Assembly: GCA_029245345.1 (NCBI GenBank)
Contig: JAQWPM010000002.1
Location: 114,210-178,209 of the forward strand
Direction of reading: 5' to 3'
Source of the DNA: Longimicrobiales bacterium
GTDB lineage: Bacteria > Gemmatimonadota > Gemmatimonadetes > Longimicrobiales > Gaopeijiaceae
Length of the DNA stretch: 64,000 nt
In this document: positions 1 to 7,511 of the stretch, one piece after another
Layout: every line of letters begins with the position of its first letter
How positions within the stretch are numbered: the first letter of the stretch is position 1
Notes under the pieces: model-generated
What the model was told of the DNA's origin: nothing
Database searches by the model: none
What the model saw: only the letters and a program-made list of their open reading frames with translations
Program-made: the position numbers and the translations under genes

Positions 1-2758
1 TGAGCAGCCCAAAGCCGTCCGACTGGTTCTCAGTCGATGTCAGCCCGTACCGGCCGTAGTGCATACCACGGGCGCCGATAGTGAGGTTCTTCGTCGGGCT
101 GTAGTAGCGCCTCCAGTCGGCGATGATCGTCGTGAAGTCCACGGTGCCCGAGGTCTGCTCGACCTCGAAGCGGTATCGGCCGCCGCGAACAGGTGAGACG
201 AAGCCCATGGAGGCGTTGTCTCCGACCAGGGCGGCAGATGCCTGCACCATGTTTAGAGGATCCGGCGAGCAAAATCGATCCCCGGGGTTGTTGCACAGAT
301 CGTTCTGGCCCTGACGGTCGAAGTCGACGATGCGCCCGAAGGCATCTGAGAAATACTTGTCGAGCTCGATGTCGTAGCTGTACCGCGTCATCCCGAGAGA
401 GACTTCGAACCTCTGATTCCCAGATAACGGATAGGACACCTGGCCCGACGTCGATGATATGAAAATGCGGTACCGCACGAGGCCGGTGTACTGGCGCACC
501 GCAGGATTTCCTTGAGCATCTAAAATCGGCTCTCCCGCTTCATCGAGCCTCGGATCAAACCCGAAGTCGTAGAATCCCATCTGGTAAGGGATGCGTCCCG
601 CACTGAGCGCCCAGTTCCACCGGTTGGCCATATTTGCATAAAAGAGCTGGCCGCCGATGTCCTTGAACGTGCCCTGAGCCTGAACGGCAACACCAAGGAT
701 TTTGTCACCGAGCATGTCGCTGAAATAGGCCGACGCTCCGCCGGAGGCGTAGTTGCCGTAGCTATCTGTCCCGACGCCTAGCGAGGGCTGGCCGACGAAG
801 TCCAACGACATCTCCGATTCGTATTCTTCGGCGTCTTCCGCGTCATACGTGGAGGAGGGCAGGAGGCCCGTCTCGGCGTCGGCTAGGTAGGTGGCGATCC
901 GACTGAACCGATCAGGATTCGCGGGCGGGAGCTTCCGACCCAACTGGTCTCTCGCGTTCGCGACGATATCAACGACGGGAGCCGATCCGTCGATTGCTTT
1001 CGAGTAGATGTGGAACTCGAGTTCGTCGAAGACGGTGTAGGCGAGCTGCCCAGACGGTGAGATCGACATCGCCGGGGACATATACGTGTGGCCGCTCACA
1101 CCGGTCGCGACGTTCGTGATGCGGCGGACGTCGCCGTTATCAAAACTCAGTTCATAGACGTCGGAGACGCCGTCTTGGTCGGAGATGAAGTAGAGACTCT
1201 CACCACCGGCACCGTAGACCGGATTGATGTGCTTCACGTTCCCGAAGACCGGCAGAATTCGGACCTGGCCCGTGGCGACTTCCAGTAGTGCAAGCTGAAA
1301 GGCGCTGTACGTCAGCCGCTCGAAGCTGGTCTCGGGCCCACGATCACTCGTGAACGCGATCGTCGTTCCGTCCGGAGACCACGTGGGCTGCAGGTCCGCG
1401 AACTTGTCGTTCGTGAGCTGGATCATCTCGTCGGACTCAAGGTCGTACATGAAGATGTCGCTGATGCCGCCGACAGAGCCGGAGAACGCCAGATACCGGC
1501 CGTCCGGTGACCATGCTGGATTCGACACTGCTCCGATTTGATCGAAGGCGATCCGACGTTGTACCTGACCGTTGTCGGTGTTCGTGATCACGATCTGGTT
1601 GTCGCCCTCGGCCGAGACTACATAGGCGAACTGTCGAGAGTCGGGCGACCAAGTGCCTGACGAATCGATGTAACGAAGAGCCTCAATGTGCGGGTCCGAA
1701 CTCGCGCTGGAGAGCTTTCGAATGACCCGGCCCGTCGCGACTTCCGCCATATACAGATCGACCGAGAAGAGGTCCTTCTCGGATAGGAAGGCGACGTAGC
1801 GGCCATCGGGGCTAATTGACGGGGAAATATTGGTGGTACCCGAACCGGTACTCGGCGCGAGAATCAAGTTGCCGTCATCCGCGGGAGCGTTCCGCCCCTC
1901 CATGATCGGCAGGTATTCCTCGGCGACCTTTTCCGTCCAGCGAACGGATAGTGTGTCAGTTGAGAGGCCCAACACCTGTTCGATCGCGCCCTCGAAGCCA
2001 ACACGGAGGGACCGGCGATAGATCTGAATGACCGCGTCGTCCCCGTACGTTCCGCCGATGTAGGCCCACAAGGCCTGACCGAACCGGTAGGGGAAGAAGC
2101 GCGACTCTCGGGTCATCTGGCGGATTGTCGGGAGCTCGTCCCGCCGAATAGCGTCTCGGATCCACATGGCCGTGAGTGGGTCGTCTCGACCCACCGAGAG
2201 GTATTCTGCCATGCCTTCGATCAACCAGAGCGGCAGCGACATGAGGCCTTGAATGCCTCCGCCACGACGCGACTGAGCGATGTTGTACTGGAAGGCGTGG
2301 ACGAGTTCATGGCCCAAAACGTGATCGGTATCCCAGTAGGATCCGGTCATGGGCATGATCACTCGATTCTTCAGCGACTCCGTAACACCACCCGTCCCCT
2401 CGCCGATCGAACCGGAGAGCGTATTGGTCTGCTGGAAATCGGGGTGGTCGGCGTAGAAGATGACAGGCTTCGACTGTTCGAACTCGTGTTGAAACGACCG
2501 AGCGAGTCGCTCATACCACCGCTCACCCATGCGGGCCGCGTCGAGCACCGCCTCTTCTTCGATGTCGTAGTAGTGGTAGTCGAAGTGCTCCGTCTTCAAG
2601 ACTTTGAAGTCGAAATCATCGAATTGGACTTTGTTTCGTCCGAAGTACTGAGCACTTCCCGGTTGGGGCAGAGCGCCAACGACCACCAGTGCCAGCGTGG
2701 CGCCGAGTATCGCCCGAGACACATTCCCCGCGAGCTTCGTCAAGTCCATCGTCATCAT
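1..2758 (-). CDS. Secreted gluzincin-like metalloprotease with PD40 beta-propeller and C-terminal barrel (3' end cut off)
   Basis: I translated this by hand; the frame is open from the ATG at 2758 to the window edge (919 codons, no stop). The N-terminus is a signal peptide ending near residue 37 (PGSAQ). Residues 150-154 read HELVH and a glutamate motif (EGMAEY) follows at 181-186, the arrangement of gluzincin (peptidase MA-type) zinc proteases. From about residue 300 to 600 there are repeated PD40/TolB-like blades (SPDGRY, SPDSRQ, SPDGTT). After about residue 690 the sequence turns into alternating aromatic/polar strands ending in GMHYGRYG, as in an outer-membrane beta-barrel. Inferred role: outer-membrane or surface protease-like protein; substrate unknown. 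The gene reads away from the 3020 operon, so 2759-3019 holds divergent promoters. Alternative: a non-catalytic propeller/barrel protein with a vestigial protease domain. Confidence 0.85.
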   Translation of the reverse strand, partial: MMTMDLTKLAGNVSRAILGATLALVVVGALPQPGSAQYFGRNKVQFDDFDFKVLKTEHFDYHYYDIEEEAVLDAARMGERWYERLARSFQHEFEQSKPVIFYADHPDFQQTNTLSGSIGEGTGGVTESLKNRVIMPMTGSYWDTDHVLGHELVHAFQYNIAQSRRGGGIQGLMSLPLWLIEGMAEYLSVGRDDPLTAMWIRDAIRRDELPTIRQMTRESRFFPYRFGQALWAYIGGTYGDDAVIQIYRRSLRVGFEGAIEQVLGLSTDTLSVRWTEKVAEEYLPIMEGRNAPADDGNLILAPSTGSGTTNISPSISPDGRYVAFLSEKDLFSVDLYMAEVATGRVIRKLSSASSDPHIEALRYIDSSGTWSPDSRQFAYVVSAEGDNQIVITNTDNGQVQRRIAFDQIGAVSNPAWSPDGRYLAFSGSVGGISDIFMYDLESDEMIQLTNDKFADLQPTWSPDGTTIAFTSDRGPETSFERLTYSAFQLALLEVATGQVRILPVFGNVKHINPVYGAGGESLYFISDQDGVSDVYELSFDNGDVRRITNVATGVSGHTYMSPAMSISPSGQLAYTVFDELEFHIYSKAIDGSAPVVDIVANARDQLGRKLPPANPDRFSRIATYLADAETGLLPSSTYDAEDAEEYESEMSLDFVGQPSLGVGTDSYGNYASGGASAYFSDMLGDKILGVAVQAQGTFKDIGGQLFYANMANRWNWALSAGRIPYQMGFYDFGFDPRLDEAGEPILDAQGNPAVRQYTGLVRYRIFISSTSGQVSYPLSGNQRFEVSLGMTRYSYDIELDKYFSDAFGRIVDFDRQGQNDLCNNPGDRFCSPDPLNMVQASAALVGDNASMGFVSPVRGGRYRFEVEQTSGTVDFTTIIADWRRYYSPTKNLTIGARGMHYGRYGLTSTENQSDGFGLL

Positions 2759-3019
2759 CGCCTTGTATAGAATTGCCACCACCCGATCACTTAGACGATC
2801 GGCGTCGGCCGAATCACACATGTAGAGTTTCGAACCCACCAGTCCATTACTTAAGCCTTCGTCCGTAAACCCTCAGAGTACCCCGGCCGTTCCACTCTCG
2901 TTGACCTGCAGGGGGAACCTGATCCAGATTCTCCCCACTTCCGGAGTGGTATGCAAGCAGGCACCGTGCCTTACTTTGTAATCCCTACCGGTTAGACCCT
3001 CTTGTTTAGGTACGCTGTC
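2759..3019. other. Divergent intergenic region with putative promoters
   Basis: This 261-base gap separates the minus-strand protease gene from the plus-strand lipoprotein gene, so it should hold promoters for both. I see no open frame of substance and no strong hairpin. An AT-richer stretch near 2971-2990 could include a -10 element for the rightward gene, but no convincing -35/-10 pair is visible. Confidence 0.4.
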
Positions 3020-4243
3020 ATGAACAAAGCCCTTTCTTTTACGGCCATCATATGTGCCCTAGCGTCCTGCGCGGATGTGTCGCGGGCCATGCCGGAGGAC
3101 GCCGGTGTAGAGTTCCCATCGCCCGCTGGTGATGGCAGCGGCGAGCCATTTCTGTCCGCGTCAGAGGACGGGGTGTTCATGAGTTGGCTGGAGCCAACCA
3201 GTGAAGGGTCGAACGCGCTGATGTTCGCCCAACTCGTGGGAGACGACTGGAGTGAGCCTTCTGTGGTCGCCGAGAGCGATGGCTTCTTTGTGAATTGGGC
3301 CGACTTCCCCTCCGTGACCCCGGACTCCGAAGGCACCCTGTGGGCGCATTGGCTGCAGAGAGGGGAAGCGGGCGGTTATGACTATGGGGTCCGCATCGTG
3401 AACTCACGAGATGGCGGCGAAACGTGGTCTGCGCCTTGGACGCCGCACGAAGACGGTACGCCCACGGAACACGGGTTTGTGAGCGCGATCGCAATGGACG
3501 GTTCGATCGGATTCTCTTGGCTCGACGGTCGCCAGTCCGTGGAAGGTCCGGACGGAAGCCTAGCGACCAAGGAAATGACTGTGCGTTGGCGCACGGCGAA
3601 TGCCGACGGCACCCGGGGCCCAGAGACGCTCCTCGACGCGCGGGTCTGCGATTGCTGCCAGACGAGCGCAGCGCTGACACCCTCGGGCCCCATCGTCGTC
3701 TACCGTGACCGAAGCGAAGACGAGATCCGGGACATTTACGTGACGAGGAACATCGATGGGGCGTGGACCGATGGAATGCCGGTCCACTCGGATGGTTGGA
3801 ACATCGCCGGTTGTCCAGTGAATGGTCCCGCAGCGACCATGGCAGGTTCGGATCTAGCGGTCGCTTGGTTTACCGCCGCTGACGATGTCCCACATGTGAA
3901 GGTCGCGTTCTCCGATGATGATGGGGCGACCTTTGGGGAGCCGTTCGTGGTCGATGACGGAAATCCGGCCGGGAGAGTACACGTCCTGGGCAGGCCTGAC
4001 GGGAGCCTGTTCGTAACGTGGTTGGAGCGGACCGGGGGAGAGGCCGCGGAAGTCCGACTCCGTCGGTACGATCGAAACGGTGCGCAGGGAGATCCCGTCG
4101 TCGTGTCGAACTCGACGTCTGCCCGAGCCAGCGGTTTCCCGAGAATGGCCGAAGCACCCGATGGTAGCCTAGTGGTCGCATGGACAGACGCGTCTGCCGA
4201 GACACCAATGGTTCGACTCACGCGACTGGTCTTGGAGCATTAG
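3020..4243 (+). CDS. BNR/sialidase-like beta-propeller lipoprotein with CxCC motif
   Basis: Predicted exported lipoprotein of about 407 residues. The ATG at 3020 is preferred over the in-frame TTG at 3002 because it starts a compact signal peptide ending in the lipobox LASC. The body carries Asp-box-like repeats (SRDGGETW, SDDDGATF) typical of sialidase/BNR propellers. A cysteine cluster VCDCCQT lies at about residues 209-215, and a further cysteine in AGCPVNGP is near residue 265; together they look like a metal site or a redox-active cluster. The classical sialidase catalytic Arg triad and FRIP motif are not evident, so true sialidase activity is doubtful. A TlpA-type thioredoxin starts 3 bases after the stop codon, suggesting that the two act together in the periplasm. 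Function unassigned. Confidence 0.8.
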   Translation: MNKALSFTAIICALASCADVSRAMPEDAGVEFPSPAGDGSGEPFLSASEDGVFMSWLEPTSEGSNALMFAQLVGDDWSEPSVVAESDGFFVNWADFPSVTPDSEGTLWAHWLQRGEAGGYDYGVRIVNSRDGGETWSAPWTPHEDGTPTEHGFVSAIAMDGSIGFSWLDGRQSVEGPDGSLATKEMTVRWRTANADGTRGPETLLDARVCDCCQTSAALTPSGPIVVYRDRSEDEIRDIYVTRNIDGAWTDGMPVHSDGWNIAGCPVNGPAATMAGSDLAVAWFTAADDVPHVKVAFSDDDGATFGEPFVVDDGNPAGRVHVLGRPDGSLFVTWLERTGGEAAEVRLRRYDRNGAQGDPVVVSNSTSARASGFPRMAEAPDGSLVVAWTDASAETPMVRLTRLVLEH

Positions 4244-4246
4244 ACG

Positions 4247-4759
4247 ATGATGGGGCTGAAGAGGATCATGATGGTCGGTGCTGTGCTCGCGACTGCGGCG
4301 TGCGCCGCGTCCGAGATGCCGGCAATGCCTCAGATGGGGAACCTGGCGCCGGCGTATGCTGCGACGACGCTCGCCGGCGAGGCAGTCTCGCTCGAGTCTC
4401 TGCGGGGCGAGGTGGTGCTGCTGAACTTCTGGGCCACGTGGTGTGGACCGTGTCGGTTCGAGACTCCTTTTCTCCAGGAACTGTTCGAGGAATACGACGA
4501 ACGGGGATTCGAGATCGTCGGTGTGTCGATGGACACGGGGGACGCCGCGGACCAGGTGGCGATGTTCGTAGAGGAGTACGGTGTGTCGTACACCATCCTC
4601 CACGATTCGCAGATGCGCGGCATGGAGGTTTACCAGATCCTGGGACTGCCTGCGACGTTCTTGTTGGATCGGGAAGGCACGCTGGTTTGGATGAAGTATG
4701 GCCCGGTGAGTGAGACGGACACCGCCTTCTTTCAGGCCATTGAGGACGCTCTGAATTGA
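4247..4759 (+). CDS. TlpA/ResA-family thioredoxin lipoprotein
   Basis: Membrane-anchored thiol-disulfide oxidoreductase of 170 residues. A short signal peptide ends in a lipobox (TAAC, Cys19). The active site WCGPC is at residues 65-69, and the cis-proline loop reads GLPATFLLD near residue 128, as in TlpA/ResA/AhpC-TSA proteins. It follows the CxCC propeller gene by 3 bases, and its stop codon overlaps the TTG start of the next gene, so all are likely cotranscribed. The neighbouring protein with clustered cysteines is a plausible reduction partner (inference). Confidence 0.9.
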   Translation: MMGLKRIMMVGAVLATAACAASEMPAMPQMGNLAPAYAATTLAGEAVSLESLRGEVVLLNFWATWCGPCRFETPFLQELFEEYDERGFEIVGVSMDTGDAADQVAMFVEEYGVSYTILHDSQMRGMEVYQILGLPATFLLDREGTLVWMKYGPVSETDTAFFQAIEDALN

Positions 4760-5853
4760 GTCTGATAGATCCAGAGCGCATCGAAACTCCGGTAGGGTAT
4801 GTAGACCTTCAGAGGGTCCGGGCAAACGCTGCTCGGGCGGCTGAATACGCGGCGGGGCACGGCTTGGGGTGGCGTCCGCACGTCAAGACGCACAAGTCAC
4901 TTCAGATTGCCGGGATCCAGCTAGAATCAGGCGCTCGAGGCCTAACGGTCGCTACACTGCGAGAAGCCGAAGTGATGTCCACGCTCACCGACGACATACT
5001 TCTCGCCTACCCGCCGGTCGGAGACGAGAAACTTCGCCGGCTCGTTCAGCTCAGTCCATCTCTCGATCTCAAGGTGGCCCTCGACTCTGAGGAGGTTCTG
5101 CGAGGTCTCGCGTCGGCCGCAGCTGCAGCCGGCCGAACTGTGGGCGTTCTGGTCGAGCGTGACGTGGGCATGGGTAGAGTGGGACTTCAGTCCTCAACGC
5201 AGGTTCTCGAAGTCGCCCGTCTCGCATCTGAACTGGACGGGGTCGAATTTCGAGGCATCATGTTCTATCCGGGCCAGATCCGCATGACTGAGGCGGACCA
5301 GGGTGTGCCCATCGCAGAGGTATCTGCGCTTCTCTCTGAGACGGTCCGGGCTCTCGAAGAAGGGGGCTTGTCGCCGGAGATCGTGAGCGGCGGCTCAACG
5401 CCGACATTGTATCGAAGCCACGACATGCCCCACCTCACCGAGGTTCGATCCGGGTCGTGCATCTACTATGATCGCGAAGGACTCGACATTGGGTGTGCCG
5501 GCCCAGACGACATTGCTTACACCGTGTTGGCTACGGTGGTGAGCACCGCGGTCGCCGGGCACGCAGTCGTTGATGCCGGTTCCAAGGCACTGGCGAAAGA
5601 AGGCCGGGTCGGTGACGGCTACGGCCAACTCTTGGATCGGCCCGAGGTTCGGGTAGCAGGTCTATCAGAAGAGCACGGTGTTCTGGATCTCTCACGGACA
5701 GATTGGGTCCCGAGTGTGGGAGACAGGGTCCGGATTGTTCCCAACCACGTATGCGTTTCGGTGAACCTGCAGGACGCGTTACTCGCGGTTGACGGTAATA
5801 CCTACTCGATGCTCACACTTGAGGGCCGCGGACGCGGGCGCTGGGAGGGGTGA
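4756..5853 (+). CDS. D-threonine aldolase / D-serine dehydratase-like PLP enzyme (fold III)
   Basis: 365-residue cytoplasmic enzyme of the alanine-racemase-fold DSD1/D-threonine aldolase family. The PLP lysine is in RPHVKTHKS (Lys44), and the C-terminal PNHVCVS supplies the His/Cys pair that binds a divalent metal in this family. The family cleaves D-3-hydroxy amino acids (D-threonine aldolase) or dehydrates D-serine; sequence alone does not separate these. The TTG start at 4756 overlaps the upstream TGA by 3 bases, and the gene's own stop overlaps the next start (GTGA), so translation is coupled on both sides. No ATG near the N-terminus keeps the conserved ETPVGYVDL start region. Confidence 0.88.
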   Translation: MSLIDPERIETPVGYVDLQRVRANAARAAEYAAGHGLGWRPHVKTHKSLQIAGIQLESGARGLTVATLREAEVMSTLTDDILLAYPPVGDEKLRRLVQLSPSLDLKVALDSEEVLRGLASAAAAAGRTVGVLVERDVGMGRVGLQSSTQVLEVARLASELDGVEFRGIMFYPGQIRMTEADQGVPIAEVSALLSETVRALEEGGLSPEIVSGGSTPTLYRSHDMPHLTEVRSGSCIYYDREGLDIGCAGPDDIAYTVLATVVSTAVAGHAVVDAGSKALAKEGRVGDGYGQLLDRPEVRVAGLSEEHGVLDLSRTDWVPSVGDRVRIVPNHVCVSVNLQDALLAVDGNTYSMLTLEGRGRGRWEG

Positions 5854-6833
5854 GTCCGGACCGCTTAGAGGCGCTCCTTTCGGCCGCCCCCGACATCGAG
5901 GTCCTAGTCGTAGGCGACCTGATGCTGGATCGCTACGTATCGGGCCACGTGAATCGGGTCTCTCCGGAGGCGCCGGTTCCCGTTGTCCGGGTGGATACGT
6001 CCGAGTCGGCCGTCGGGGGAGCCGGCAATGTCGCGGCTAACATCACCGCGCTCGGTGCACGCTGCAGCGTCGTCGGCTGTGTGGGTGAAGATCCCGCTGC
6101 TGATCTTCTCGGTGGGGCGCTAACGGCTCTTCAGGTAGGTGTGGACGGCGTAGTCCGGGACGGTGACCGGCCGACCACCGAAAAGACTCGTATCCTCGCA
6201 GGTCAGCATCAGATCGTCCGCTTTGATGTCGAATCGCACGACGACGTCAGCGCGGAAGTCGCGTCAGAATTGGTTCTCAGAATCACCGATTTGGCGCGGG
6301 GCGTTAATGCGATCGTGGTCGAGGACTACAACAAGGGAGTTCTCGTTCCAGCTGTGATCGAGTCGGTGCGGCAGGTCGCGGCGGTGCGCGGTATTCCCTG
6401 GATCGTCGACCCCAAGCGTAGAAATTTCTTTCGATTTCAGGGGGCGACGGTGCTCAAGCCGAACGCTCATGAACTCCAAGACGCGCTCGGAGAATTCATT
6501 CATCCGGATGACCCAGCATGGATGGAGGACGTCCGAAGCCGGCTGGAATGCCAGAACCTCCTTCTCACCATGGGGGAGCGGGGCATGGCCCTCCAGACGG
6601 CGGAGGGGGAGTCCTTACGAGTCCCAGCGGTCGCGCGAGGCGTGTATGACGTCTCTGGAGCAGGGGACACGGTTACCGCTCTGACTGCCCTCGTCCTCGC
6701 CTTCGGCGGTTCTATTGAGGAAGCGGCGTGCCTCGCCAACCACGCAGCAGCGATCGAGGTAGGAAAGCCGGGCGTTGCTACGGTCTCGCCCAACGAATTG
6801 CGGAGCCAGCTTGCGGCCCGCGCCATCACCTAA
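5850..6833 (+). CDS. hldA: D-glycero-beta-D-manno-heptose-7-phosphate kinase (HldE N-terminal half, RfaE1)
   Basis: PfkB/ribokinase-family sugar kinase of 327 residues. VVGDLMLDRYVSG near the start, the GGAGNVAANI substrate loop and the C-terminal DVSGAGDTV catalytic-Asp/anion-hole motif match RfaE domain I. It phosphorylates heptose-7-phosphate at C1 in ADP-heptose synthesis for LPS core. In E. coli this domain is fused to the adenylyltransferase; here the partner is a separate gene 28 kb away (33658-34149). The GTG start overlaps the upstream stop. Confidence 0.9.
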   Translation: MSPDRLEALLSAAPDIEVLVVGDLMLDRYVSGHVNRVSPEAPVPVVRVDTSESAVGGAGNVAANITALGARCSVVGCVGEDPAADLLGGALTALQVGVDGVVRDGDRPTTEKTRILAGQHQIVRFDVESHDDVSAEVASELVLRITDLARGVNAIVVEDYNKGVLVPAVIESVRQVAAVRGIPWIVDPKRRNFFRFQGATVLKPNAHELQDALGEFIHPDDPAWMEDVRSRLECQNLLLTMGERGMALQTAEGESLRVPAVARGVYDVSGAGDTVTALTALVLAFGGSIEEAACLANHAAAIEVGKPGVATVSPNELRSQLAARAIT

Positions 6834-6866
6834 ATCTGATTCATCCCACGTATCACGGAGCCATTA

Positions 6867-7256
6867 ATGCCGGAACTCAAGCGAGTCCATACTGAGCACG
6901 CCCCCGCCGCCATCGGTCCATATTCCCAGGCGATCGTCTCTGACGGATGGGTTTTCTGTTCCGGTCAGATCCCGCTGGACCCGGAGACCGGAGAGCAGAA
7001 CACTGGGTCTGTCGCAGATCAGACCGACTTGTGCCTCAGGAATCTTGAGCATGTACTCAAGGCCGCCGGTGCTTCCATCAATAGCGTCGTAAAAACGACG
7101 GTATTTCTCTCCGACATGAACACTTTTGCGGAGATGAACGAGGTCTACGCAAAACACTTTGGCGACCATCGCCCGGCGCGGGCCGCGGTGCAGGCCGCAG
7201 CCCTGCCCAAATTCTGCGATGTAGAGATCGAGTGCGTCGCTCGCGTGGAGGACTGA
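6867..7256 (+). CDS. ridA: RidA/YjgF family enamine/imine deaminase
   Basis: 129-residue RidA protein. Family marks are IGPYSQAI near the N-terminus, FCSGQIPLDPETG, the LSDMNTFAEMNEVY block and the C-terminal PARAAVQAAALP with the conserved arginine, followed by VEIECVA. RidA hydrolyses reactive enamine/imine products of PLP dehydratases to ketoacids. That fits its position one gene after a PLP enzyme that may form such intermediates. It lies 33 bases past the kinase gene and is probably the last gene of this operon. Confidence 0.92.
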   Translation: MPELKRVHTEHAPAAIGPYSQAIVSDGWVFCSGQIPLDPETGEQNTGSVADQTDLCLRNLEHVLKAAGASINSVVKTTVFLSDMNTFAEMNEVYAKHFGDHRPARAAVQAAALPKFCDVEIECVARVED

Positions 7257-7511
7257 CGCCGTAACCACGCCCTGAAGGCCCCAAAGTCGATTGGACGATT
7301 TTGTGCCTCAAAGCGTTGCTCCTTCGCCGATGTCAGCCTACTGTTATGTGAACATATGCGTCACGGGGCTGTTACGTCCGTGGTGTTTTGTGTTTGGTAG
7401 GAGAAAGAAGTAACACTGCACCCTGAGGAGCGTGGACGCGCTCCTGTTGTACATAGAATAGAAGTAAGGGTGATTCGCTAAGTCCCAACCTCAAGAAGGG
7501 AGGACAAACTA
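7257..7511 (+). promoter_or_regulatory. Leader region of the susC operon with a GC hairpin
   Basis: This 255-base gap precedes the strongly codon-biased susC gene and likely carries its promoter and a long 5' leader. A perfect 7-bp inverted repeat (AGGAGCG / CGCTCCT, 7426-7432 and 7439-7445, loop 6) lies about 65 bases before the start. A strong Shine-Dalgarno (GGGAGGA, 7498-7504) sits 7 bases before the ATG at 7512. I could not identify a confident -10/-35 pair or a known riboswitch. Confidence 0.4.

Noticed and set aside
2249..2770. 173-codon plus-strand open frame
   Set aside because: It is antisense to the protease/propeller gene, whose minus-strand frame is long, has a signal peptide and recognisable motifs; the plus frame has none.
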